From CAYPUG01 sp964413905 (GTDB lineage: Bacteria; Chloroflexota; Anaerolineae; JAADDB01), in contig CAYPUG010000109.1 in the NCBI GenBank assembly GCA_964413905.1, forward strand, positions 1 to 9,237: a DNA stretch of 9,237 bases, in the 5' to 3' direction. The translations under genes and the position numbers were made by a program. This document shows positions 1-5,730 of this stretch, piece by piece. Below the pieces are notes generated by a model. It did no database searches. It worked only from the letters and a program-made list of their open reading frames with translations, and was not told the DNA's origin. Each line of letters starts with the position of its first letter. The stretch's first letter is position 1.

Positions 1-114
1 GGGGTGCGGGGGACACCCACAATATTTGTAAACGGCCAGTATATTGAACGGGGCATGTTCTGGGATGTTCTGAAGGCGGCCGTAGATCGCGCGTTGGAGG
101 AGGCAACCCCATGA
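1..114 (+). CDS. DsbA/thioredoxin-fold thiol-disulfide oxidoreductase, C-terminal end (partial)
   Basis: The window opens inside this gene; 37 codons and a TGA stop at 112-114 remain. The visible part begins GVRGTPTIFVNGQYIERG. Gly-Thr-Pro followed by a hydrophobic strand and VNG is the cis-proline loop and following beta strand of DsbA/DsbG-like thioredoxin-fold proteins. The catalytic CXXC lies upstream of the window. In this family the protein donates or isomerises disulfides in exported proteins and is reoxidised by a membrane quinone reductase. The next gene encodes just such a partner (VKOR family), and its ATG overlaps this stop (ATGA), so the two are probably translationally coupled. 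The family call rests on a short tail plus context; another thioredoxin-like protein is possible. Confidence 0.75.
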   Translation, partial: GVRGTPTIFVNGQYIERGMFWDVLKAAVDRALEEATP

Positions 115-548
115 ATTGGCGATGCGTTGGGCTCTTCGCGTTTAACATTATAGGCATGGCAGCAGCGGCTTATTTGACGTACACGCATCTCTTTCACCTG
201 GCCCCACAATGTTATGGGCTTGGGGAATGTGCGTTTGTGCAAGCGAGTTCGTATGCCAAGATATTCGGGATACCGGTTGCCTTGCTCGGATTTCTTGATT
301 ATTTGGTGATGTTGGGAAGTGGAATTTACGCGTTTCGTGGGCGGGATAAACAGCGCCGCTTGTGGGCTCTACACGTTTTGGTCGGGCTGACGTTTGCCAG
401 CTGGTTGTACTCGGCCTATTTAACGTATATCGAGGCGTTTGTGCTCCACGAATATTGTATCTATTGCTTGATTTCAGCCTTTAGCATTACCATGATGTTC
501 CTATTCAGCATCTTAGAATGGCAAGCGCTTACAAAGCGAACATCGTAA
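111..548 (+). CDS. VKOR-family membrane protein (DsbB-equivalent quinone-linked disulfide oxidase)
   Basis: This 145-residue integral membrane protein has four likely helices at about residues 7-27, 53-75, 84-110 and 115-137, the core length of bacterial vitamin K epoxide reductase homologues. The family's active-site set is visible: a loop cysteine pair C34 and C40, a Ser-rich segment followed by YAKIFGIP (S46/S47, G53, P55), and the CXXC C116-I-Y-C119 in the last helix. By family knowledge, C116/C119 reduce quinone and pass oxidising power through C34/C40 to a thioredoxin-fold partner outside the membrane. That partner is very likely the gene ending at 114. The ATG at 111 follows AGGAGG (98-103) by 7 nt and overlaps the upstream stop. 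Unlike some bacterial VKORs it carries no fused thioredoxin domain; the partner is a separate gene. Confidence 0.9.
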   Translation: MNWRCVGLFAFNIIGMAAAAYLTYTHLFHLAPQCYGLGECAFVQASSYAKIFGIPVALLGFLDYLVMLGSGIYAFRGRDKQRRLWALHVLVGLTFASWLYSAYLTYIEAFVLHEYCIYCLISAFSITMMFLFSILEWQALTKRTS

Positions 549-574
549 CATGTTATTCTAAAAGGCACCCTAAA

Positions 575-583
575 AGAAGGAGG
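575..583 (+). promoter_or_regulatory. Strong ribosome binding site
   Basis: The run AAGAAGGAGG lies 7 nt upstream of the ATG at 591. It supports the start of a very short gene that composition alone might not support. No promoter or terminator is evident in the 42-nt gap after the VKOR stop, so read-through from upstream is plausible. Confidence 0.75.
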
Positions 584-590
584 CAAGGCG

Positions 591-815
591 ATGCCGCGAG
601 TAAAGTGTCCGGCAACAACTTGTGTGTATTGGGAAGACGGCTATTGCACGGCTGAAGAGATTAAACTCGATCCTGAAGACCTTTCCTGCACGACCTTTGA
701 GGAGTTAGGAGATATTGAATTAGAGGATGAGGAATTAGAAGAGGACTTTTGGGATGAAGATGAGGATGAACTTTCGCTAGAGGACTTGGCGGATGAGGAG
801 GAAACATGGGAATAA
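591..815 (+). CDS. Small Cys-rich protein with acidic tail (DUF1540-like)
   Basis: This 74-residue protein has two clearly different halves. Residues 1-36 carry four cysteines, C6, C11, C19 and C33, in the pattern Cx4Cx7Cx13C followed by TTF. This resembles the DUF1540 family, whose function is unknown and which is thought to be a small metal-binding or disulfide module. Residues 37-74 are highly acidic (24 of 38 are Asp or Glu), with a few Leu, Phe and Trp. It has no signal peptide and no membrane segment. The strong Shine-Dalgarno at 575-583 supports translation. The stop TAA at 813-815 lies 10 nt inside the amidohydrolase gene, so the two are probably coupled, and the amidohydrolase ribosome binding site lies within the acidic tail codons. 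Function is not known. The DUF1540 match is from memory of the cysteine pattern. Confidence 0.8.
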   Translation: MPRVKCPATTCVYWEDGYCTAEEIKLDPEDLSCTTFEELGDIELEDEELEEDFWDEDEDELSLEDLADEEETWE

Positions 816-2836
816 CAACGAATGCTTTGTCCGCCGGTCCTGCGGGCGATGCCCGTGTGTGGATGCTCGCCCATGGCATTGTGGTTACTATGGATGCCCA
901 ACGCCGTATCTTGTATGATGGCGCGGTGGTGGTGAGGGGCTCAGATATTGTAGCCGTAGGGGCCGTTGAGGAAGTACGTCCCCAGTTTCCAAAGGCGGAG
1001 GTCATTGATGTTCGTGGGCACTTGGTTATCCCTGGGTTGATAAATGCCCACACTCATGTGCCCATGTCTCTGTTACGAGGCATCGTAGACGACCAACGTT
1101 TGGATGTGTGGCTGATGGGGTACATGATGCCTATCGAACGGGAATTTGTGGGCCCTGAGTTTGTACGGTGGGGCACATTGCTCTCTTGTTTGGAGATGAT
1201 TCGGGGGGGGACGACCACATTTTGTGATATGTATTATTTTGAAGATGAGGTCGCCACCGCGGCGGTTGAGGCAGGGATGCGGGCTATTTGCGGGGAAACT
1301 ATCTTGAAGTTTCCCTCGCCGGATGCCCAATCGTACGATGAAAGTTTGGCCTACACGCGTGAATTTATCGAGAAATGGCGTGGCCACGAACTTATCATCC
1401 CGGCCATTGCCCCACACGCGCCGTATACCGCCACAGAGGACATGCTCCAAAAATGTGTGGATTTAGCGTTGGAGTATGATGTCCCTCTACACATTCACCT
1501 TTCCGAGACGGCCAAGGAAGTAAGGGATAACTACAAGACACGCGGCATGCCCCCTATTTTATGGGCCGATTCCCAGGGAGTGTTCAAAGCAAAGGCCATT
1601 GCCGCCCATTGTGTGCATGTGGAAGAACGAGAGATCCCCGTGCTTGCTCACAAAGAGGTGGGAGTGGTTCACAACCCCACGAGTAATCTGAAGTTGGCTT
1701 CGGGCATTGCTCCGGTGGTGGAGATGCAAAAACAGGGGGTGGCTGTCGCCGTGGGGACCGATGGGCCGGCCAGCAATAATGATCAGGACATTTTTGAAGA
1801 GATGCGCCTGGCGGCTTTATTGCCCAAAGGTGTGTCCGGGGATCCCACGGCATTGCCAGCGGAACAAGCTTTTGCTATGGTTACGATAGAAGGGGCCCGG
1901 GCCATTCACATGGATCACCTCATCGGTTCCTTGGAGGTTGGTAAAAAGGCCGATATAGTCGTCTTGCGTTTGGATACTCCCCACGCGTATCCCCAATATC
2001 GCATGAACGATGCGAATGTGTATGGATATTTGGTGTACACGGCTCACGCCGGCGATGTCCGGCACGTGTGGATTAACGGCCGGCAAGTGTTACGGGATGG
2101 CGAGGTGTTGACCATTAACGTGGAAGAGGTCTATGAGCGCGCCCAGGCGATTGCCGATCAAATTGCGGACTTTCTCCAGAAGCGTGAAACCAGTTTGTTG
2201 GATAAGTTGATAGCAATCGGTGGGCTGGAGCGGAAGGAAACGTTTGAAATCCAAGTAAAAGCTCGTATTACGGATCCTGCTCAAGTCGAAAAGGTGCTGC
2301 TCTCCGACCCAGACATTGAAATTGTCAAGCACACGATTCGTCAGCAGTATGATACGTACTTCTTGTTCAACGGCCGCGAACAGGGCATATTGCGCTATCG
2401 GGAGGATAACGTTATCCGACAGCGAGAAGATAGGGGCATGCCGGTTACTTTGAATGTGGAACCTATTTACACGTTAACGTTGCTCGGACCAACCCACGAG
2501 CGGGAGTTCGGCAATTCGGTCATTCTTTCTCGTTCTCGTTTCACTGCGTCGGCTATGTATTCCCTGCGGTTTTATCGTGAATACTTTCAGCCTAAACGGA
2601 TTAAAGAGGTGGTGAAGTGGCGCAACCGCTACCGCATTCGTTATAAGGGTGTGGACTTTGCTATTAACATCGATAAGCTCAGTAAGCCTGAACAGGAGGA
2701 GTATTTCCTAGAGATTAAGAGCCGTACGTGGTCTCAAGAGGACGCCCTGAACAAAGCAACGCTGGCCGCTGAGTTGTTAGAAAAGTTCCACGTTCGGCCG
2801 GAGGAAGTCGTCCGCGGAGAGTATCTGGATTTGTGA
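806..2836 (+). CDS. MTA/SAH-deaminase-like amidohydrolase fused to a C-terminal CYTH-like domain
   Basis: This 676-residue protein appears to have two domains. Residues about 17-450 form a metal-dependent amidohydrolase of the MtaD/SsnA (COG0402) type: PGLINAHTH with H82 and H84, PHAPYT near 204, HIHLSET with H229, H231 and E234, AHCVH (H268), VVHNPTSNLKLASG, and GTDGPASNN with D319. Relatives deaminate 5-methylthioadenosine, S-adenosylhomocysteine or related purine nucleosides, so a salvage role in the cytosol is likely, but the substrate cannot be fixed from sequence. Residues about 479-676 resemble a CYTH/triphosphate-tunnel domain: FEIQVKARI (an ExExK-like strand, E481, Q483, K485), YDTYF (516-519), LRYRED (R530, R532), YTLTLLGPT, and a late EEYFLEIKSR followed by a helix. 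Family members bind inorganic or nucleoside triphosphates. The ATG at 806 follows AGGAGG (796-801) with short spacing and overlaps the preceding gene. The first 16 residues are an extra leader outside the domain. Confidence 0.88.
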   Translation: MGITTNALSAGPAGDARVWMLAHGIVVTMDAQRRILYDGAVVVRGSDIVAVGAVEEVRPQFPKAEVIDVRGHLVIPGLINAHTHVPMSLLRGIVDDQRLDVWLMGYMMPIEREFVGPEFVRWGTLLSCLEMIRGGTTTFCDMYYFEDEVATAAVEAGMRAICGETILKFPSPDAQSYDESLAYTREFIEKWRGHELIIPAIAPHAPYTATEDMLQKCVDLALEYDVPLHIHLSETAKEVRDNYKTRGMPPILWADSQGVFKAKAIAAHCVHVEEREIPVLAHKEVGVVHNPTSNLKLASGIAPVVEMQKQGVAVAVGTDGPASNNDQDIFEEMRLAALLPKGVSGDPTALPAEQAFAMVTIEGARAIHMDHLIGSLEVGKKADIVVLRLDTPHAYPQYRMNDANVYGYLVYTAHAGDVRHVWINGRQVLRDGEVLTINVEEVYERAQAIADQIADFLQKRETSLLDKLIAIGGLERKETFEIQVKARITDPAQVEKVLLSDPDIEIVKHTIRQQYDTYFLFNGREQGILRYREDNVIRQREDRGMPVTLNVEPIYTLTLLGPTHEREFGNSVILSRSRFTASAMYSLRFYREYFQPKRIKEVVKWRNRYRIRYKGVDFAINIDKLSKPEQEEYFLEIKSRTWSQEDALNKATLAAELLEKFHVRPEEVVRGEYLDL

Positions 2837-2880
2837 AATTGGGCCACGTATGGCACACTGGGATATCGTTCTTATCTCTC

Positions 2881-2930
2881 GGGTTACCCGGAAAGACCGA
2901 TATGGTATTGACCTCCCCGACCGGGTACCC
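2881..2930 (+). promoter_or_regulatory. Bulged 10-bp stem-loop upstream of the sORF
   Basis: GGGT (2881-2884) plus ACCCGG (2886-2891) can pair with CCGGGT (2921-2926) plus ACCC (2927-2930), leaving T2885 as a single bulge and a 29-nt loop. Each arm is also nearly self-palindromic, so DNA-binding sites are an alternative reading. A weak promoter-like TTGACC (2908-2913) followed by CCTAAT (2929-2934, 15-nt spacer) lies in the loop and 3' arm. If that promoter were real, the stem would not be transcribed from it. Confidence 0.35.
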
Positions 2931-2950
2931 TAATGGCTTTGCTATCCCAA

Positions 2951-2964
2951 AAAGGAGGGAGGTG
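2951..2964 (+). promoter_or_regulatory. Very strong ribosome binding site with internal complement downstream
   Basis: AAAGGAGG (2951-2958) sits 6 nt upstream of the ATG at 2965 and continues as GAGGTG (2959-2964). Both segments have complements, in the antiparallel order needed, in the loop of the hairpin at 2999-3042: CCTCC at 3021-3025 for GGAGG and CACCTC at 3011-3016 for GAGGTG. The pairing would give 11 base pairs with a 4-nt bulge on one side and would hide the ribosome binding site. Confidence 0.5.
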
Positions 2965-3030
2965 ATGCCAATGGACAGTAAACGTAGCAGAATGAACCGT
3001 GCCGTGGCGTCACCTCGGAACCTCCGTTAG
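2965..3030 (+). CDS. Candidate 21-residue basic small ORF or leader peptide
   Basis: The reading frame ATG (2965) to TAG (3028-3030) encodes a basic peptide starting MPMDSKRSRMNRAVASP and ending RNLR, with six Arg and one Lys and no hydrophobic segment. Support is mainly the near-ideal Shine-Dalgarno at 2951-2958. A second ATG at 2971 could also serve. The last third of the frame forms the 5' arm and loop of an 11-bp hairpin, and an intrinsic terminator follows 17 nt after the stop, so it behaves as a self-contained transcript end. It could be a real small protein, a regulatory leader peptide, or a non-coding RNA whose SD-like sequence is structural. I do not recognise the peptide. The upstream in-frame GTG at 2833 is not favoured because it has no ribosome binding site and runs through the stem-loop. 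Confidence 0.45.
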   Translation: MPMDSKRSRMNRAVASPRNLR

Positions 3031-3042
3031 GCGCCACGGCAC
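2999..3042 (+). promoter_or_regulatory. 11-bp hairpin with anti-Shine-Dalgarno loop
   Basis: GTGCCGTGGCG (2999-3009) pairs perfectly with CGCCACGGCAC (3032-3042); a T-G wobble at 3010/3031 can extend it. The 20-nt loop (3011-3030) carries CACCTC and ACCTCC, both able to pair with ribosome binding sites. Pairing with the sORF's own site at 2954-2964 would make a pseudoknot. The same C-rich loop could act in trans on other messages, as C-rich loops of some Gram-positive sRNAs do. The hairpin has no T tract and is not itself a terminator. The stem is directly visible; the role is inferred. Confidence 0.6.
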
Positions 3043-3047
3043 ACGTG

Positions 3048-3086
3048 ATAAGGGCCTACTGTTGAGGTAGGCCCTTATTCGTTTTA
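3048..3086 (+). terminator. Rho-independent terminator
   Basis: ATAAGGGCCTAC (3048-3059) and GTAGGCCCTTAT (3067-3078) form a perfect 12-bp stem around a 7-nt loop, followed by TCGTTTTA. It ends the transcript carrying the sORF, and probably the amidohydrolase operon too, and separates it from the SDR gene at 3197. Confidence 0.85.
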
Positions 3087-3123
3087 CGTTGTACCTCGCG
3101 AAACCAAAAGGCCGTCGGTTATT

Positions 3124-3177
3124 CACACAATTCTTTCTTTATGCCAAGGTACATCGGTCAATCAGCACACAGTTCTT
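3124..3177 (+). repeat. Pair of 12-nt direct repeats, 42 nt apart, upstream of the SDR gene
   Basis: CACACAATTCTT (3124-3135) and CACACAGTTCTT (3166-3177) differ at one base. Start-to-start spacing is 42 nt, close to four turns of B-DNA, so a protein bound at both would lie on the same face. They lie between the terminator and the SDR ribosome binding site, where the SDR-mazG promoter should be. Operator function is a guess. I cannot point to a convincing -35/-10 pair here. The rest of 3087-3196 shows nothing I can name. Confidence 0.4.
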
Positions 3178-3196
3178 CACGTATGGGGGGAGCGTT

Positions 3197-3901
3197 ATGA
3201 GTGCACGTCGAGTCCTTATTACAGGAAGTAATCGGGGCATCGGGTTAGCGTTAACCCGTCATTTGCTACAAAGGGGGGATGTGGTCTTGGCCGCGGCCCG
3301 CAGACCTGAATCTGCCGATGCTTTGCAATCCTTGGCGCGCGAGTATCCTCACACGCTTATGATTCTTCCTCTTGATGTGGCAGATGAGGAAAGTATCCGT
3401 CGTGCGGCCCGCGAAGTAACCCAACGCGTGGATGGGTTGGATTGGCTTATCAACAACGCGGGTATTATGTATGAGGGCGAGCACATTACCAATTTGTCCG
3501 CCGATCACCTGGCCCACGCGTTTCGTGTAAATTCTATCGGACCCATGCTCATGGTCAAACACTTCCTGCCGCTATTGCGTCGGGGCCATCAGCCCAAAAT
3601 TTGCCAAATGACGTCTATCATGGGCTCCATTTCGTTAACCGAAGGAGGTGGGTATTACAGTTACCGGGCGAGTAAAGCCGCGTTGAATATGCTGAGTAAG
3701 ATTTTATCGTACGAGGTACGGGGGTGGGGTATTACGGTGATCATTATGCATCCTGGATGGGTGAGAACGCGTATGGGAGGCGCAGCCGCTCCGTTGAGCC
3801 CGGAGGAATCTGCCCGGGGTATTGTCCACGTTTTAGATAGAACCACATTGGCCGATACGGGGAAATATCTTACCTGGGAGGGGCGGGAACTTCCCTGGTA
3901 A
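3197..3901 (+). CDS. SDR-family NAD(P)-dependent oxidoreductase (C-factor/sniffer-like)
   Basis: This 234-residue classical short-chain dehydrogenase/reductase is within the usual single-domain size. Motifs in order: the nucleotide-binding TGSNRGIG (residues 9-16); an Arg pair after the second strand (R35, R36), which usually favours NADP(H); LDVAD (59-63) for the adenine; NNAG (86-89); the structural Asn N112; Ser S140 in QMTSIMGSI; and YRASK with Y156 and K160. Together S140, Y156 and K160 are the catalytic set. The YRASKAALN wording is like C-factor and sniffer-type carbonyl reductases, but the substrate is unknown. It is a soluble cytosolic protein. I chose the ATG at 3197, preceded by GGGGGGAG. 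An in-frame ATG at 3089 lies right after the terminator T tract and has no ribosome binding site. The mazG start follows the stop after 14 nt, suggesting an operon. Confidence 0.92.
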   Translation: MSARRVLITGSNRGIGLALTRHLLQRGDVVLAAARRPESADALQSLAREYPHTLMILPLDVADEESIRRAAREVTQRVDGLDWLINNAGIMYEGEHITNLSADHLAHAFRVNSIGPMLMVKHFLPLLRRGHQPKICQMTSIMGSISLTEGGGYYSYRASKAALNMLSKILSYEVRGWGITVIIMHPGWVRTRMGGAAAPLSPEESARGIVHVLDRTTLADTGKYLTWEGRELPW

Positions 3902-3915
3902 TCCGGAGGATGGTA

Positions 3916-5232
3916 ATGGCTATTATTATTGTGGGGTTAGGACCTGGACGTGTTGATCTACTGACCCGAGAGGCTTGGGATGTGCTATCCCGGGCCGAAG
4001 TCATATACGCCCGTACCGGTGAGCATCCGGCTCTGACTCTGTTTACTGCAAAGGTGAAAACCTTTGACCATGTGTACGCGCGCGCGTCTACGTTTGAGGA
4101 GGTATACGAGGCCATTGCCCGTGATATTCTTACGTTATCCCAGGCCGGCCGGGACGTTGTTTACGCGGTCCCCGGGCACCCTCGTGTGGGGGAGGCGACG
4201 ACTCCGCTGATTGAGAAGTGGGCTCGAGATACCGGTGTAGATGTACGCATTGTGGAAGGGGTGAGTTTCGTCGATGTGGTGTGCAATGCTGTAGGCATTG
4301 ATCCCTTGGATGGCTTGAATGTGTACGACGCTATGTTGGTATCTCAGGAGTACTTCCCGACGGTGAATACGGATCGGCCGGTGTTGCTGGGCCAATTGTT
4401 CAGTAGGGATTTAGCGTCCGACGTGAAGTTAACCCTGTTAACTGCGTATCCTCCCGAGCACCCGGTCACTCTCGTCCGGCATGCGGGTACAGAGGACGTC
4501 TCCATCCGTACGCTTCCTCTCCATGAATTGGACCGCCTGTCCGACTTTGACCACATGACCAGTCTGGTCGTGCCTCCCTGGAATCATCCTTCGTCGTATG
4601 AAGCCTTGCAAAATATTGTAAATCACCTGCGCTCCCCAGAAGGATGTCCGTGGGACCGTAAACAGACCCACCAGTCCCTACGACGTCATCTCTTGGCCGA
4701 GACGTATGAGGTCCTTGATGCCCTGGATCGGGATGATATGGAGGCCTTGCAGGAGGAACTCGGCGATTTGCTATTGCAAATCGCATTGCACGTGGCCATT
4801 GCCACGGAGGGAGGAGAGTTTTTATTCGGTGACGTTATTGGAGAACACATTGAGAAGTTGATTCGACGGCATCCCCACGTTTTTGGTGATGTTCATGTGG
4901 AGAGCGCCGAAGAGGTGGCGAGAAACTGGGAAGCTATCAAGAAGGCGGAAAAATCGGCCCGTGGTGAAACCGAAGATCCTTTTGCCAGCATTCCCAAAGC
5001 GATGCCCGCTCTTATGCTGGCGGCGATGGTGGCATCGCGGGGCCACTGGCAGGATACTCCCTCCCCTCCGGGCGTGGATGTGGAAACCGTTACATCTCTC
5101 ACTCCGGAAGTCTTCGGTGAGTTGTTGTTCTGGTTGGCTGCGTGGGCGAAACATCGGGGATGGGATGCGGAAATGCTCTTACGGGAGGCAACAAAGCGTT
5201 GGATACGTGAACAACGAGGTGGAAATTCTTAG
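3916..5232 (+). CDS. mazG: Tetrapyrrole methylase-like / MazG nucleotide pyrophosphohydrolase fusion (YabN type)
   Basis: This 438-residue protein has an N-terminal SAM-dependent tetrapyrrole-methylase-like domain (about 1-220, opening MAIIIVGLGPG, with YARTGEHP and a VPGHPRVGEAT segment) and a MazG domain (about 230-345). The MazG part shows GCPWDRKQTH (243-252) and the metal-binding ExxE...ExxD set, E262, E265, E281 and D284. MazG enzymes hydrolyse non-canonical or excess NTPs to NMP and pyrophosphate; the job of the methylase-like half in YabN proteins is not settled. Residues about 365-438 (from SIPKAMPALM to the end) look like a second, worn MazG domain, with FGELLFWL where an active copy has the EExGDLLF type and without the first ExxE. 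I prefer the ATG at 3916, 6 nt after GGAGG, over the ATG at 3910, which abuts that site. It converges with the - strand operon, with 17 nt between stops. Confidence 0.92.
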   Translation: MAIIIVGLGPGRVDLLTREAWDVLSRAEVIYARTGEHPALTLFTAKVKTFDHVYARASTFEEVYEAIARDILTLSQAGRDVVYAVPGHPRVGEATTPLIEKWARDTGVDVRIVEGVSFVDVVCNAVGIDPLDGLNVYDAMLVSQEYFPTVNTDRPVLLGQLFSRDLASDVKLTLLTAYPPEHPVTLVRHAGTEDVSIRTLPLHELDRLSDFDHMTSLVVPPWNHPSSYEALQNIVNHLRSPEGCPWDRKQTHQSLRRHLLAETYEVLDALDRDDMEALQEELGDLLLQIALHVAIATEGGEFLFGDVIGEHIEKLIRRHPHVFGDVHVESAEEVARNWEAIKKAEKSARGETEDPFASIPKAMPALMLAAMVASRGHWQDTPSPPGVDVETVTSLTPEVFGELLFWLAAWAKHRGWDAEMLLREATKRWIREQRGGNS

Positions 5233-5249
5233 ACGGGTCGAACAGCGGT

Positions 5250-5726
5250 TTACGTCCGCCCTTTTCTTTGTTTGAAAAGAGCAAGCCATTCCTCAATTTC
5301 TTCTTCTGTCAGACGGACGTCTTCCCATTCAGAGGTTTCAGATGGTGGGTGGCGCAATTCGTGAGCAAACACCTTCGCCGGGATAACTTTGCATCCGTGC
5401 GCCTTCGCCGTCTGTTGAATGCTTCTATCTGAGGAGACCACGCGCAGGGAGGCCGGGTTACGAGCCCGACGGATACGTGCTTTGATAACGTCATCGGCTG
5501 TTTGTCCACTTCCTGCAAAGATGACTTCTACCCCGCCCCCAGAAAGCGCGCGAGCCCGTCCTCCGGGTAGGCCACGGTCAAAGACGACCGTAATCCGGGT
5601 CCGGGCTCGCGGTTGATACTGTTTTAAGAGTTGCACGAGCTTAATTTCGTCGTCTTCATCGGCTAATGTGATGCCCTCGAGGAGCCCGGTGCCGATGAGA
5701 TTATGCCCATCTATGAGGTACGGCAT
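5250..5726 (-). CDS. YacP-like NYN-domain ribonuclease
   Basis: This 158-residue protein matches the YacP/Rae1 branch of NYN (PIN-like) nucleases. It opens with MPYLIDGHNLIG (D6, N9), has VVFDRG (D50), then GQTADDVIKARI (D78, D79), then VVSSDRSIQQTAKAHG (D100), which together supply the acidic metal-binding cluster. It ends with FAHEL and an acidic-to-hydrophobic helix (EEEIEEWLALF). The best known relative, Rae1 of Bacillus, cuts mRNA in the ribosomal A site; that exact role is not shown here. It is cytosolic and about the usual length. It is the last gene of the - strand operon, starting 4 nt after the ftcD stop. Its Shine-Dalgarno, AGGAGGGAG as read on this strand (5739-5747), lies inside the end of ftcD. 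Confidence 0.88.
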   Translation of the reverse strand: MPYLIDGHNLIGTGLLEGITLADEDDEIKLVQLLKQYQPRARTRITVVFDRGLPGGRARALSGGGVEVIFAGSGQTADDVIKARIRRARNPASLRVVSSDRSIQQTAKAHGCKVIPAKVFAHELRHPPSETSEWEDVRLTEEEIEEWLALFKQRKGRT

Positions 5727-5730
5727 GGAT

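Noticed and set aside
641..901. Ser-rich ORF on the - strand
   Set aside because: It is the antisense of GAG/GAT-rich codons of the acidic protein; its Ser runs mirror those Glu/Asp codons, and it has no ribosome binding site.
2843..2854. Small palindrome GCCA-CGTA-TGGC after the amidohydrolase stop
   Set aside because: Only four pairs and no T tract. The terminator at 3048-3086 is far stronger.
2833..3030. 65-codon frame from a GTG overlapping the amidohydrolase stop, ending with the 21-codon sORF
   Set aside because: There is no ribosome binding site at 2833 and the upstream part crosses the bulged stem-loop with no recognisable protein pattern. Only the last 21 codons have a strong start signal.
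2881..3042. Known RNA classes: tmRNA, RNase P RNA, SRP RNA, T-box, common riboswitches
   Set aside because: None of their signature motifs is visible: no tRNA-like end or CCA, no T-box AGGGTGG-type motif, no SRP tetraloop motif.
4466..4786. 106-codon - strand ORF within mazG
   Set aside because: It lies wholly opposite a well-supported MazG domain, is Pro/Arg-rich as shadow frames are, and shows no known motif.
5245..5270. Possible terminator between mazG and the NYN gene (GCGG/CCGC followed by a T-rich run)
   Set aside because: The stem is only 4 bp with a 7-nt loop, too weak to call, and it overlaps the end of the NYN coding sequence.
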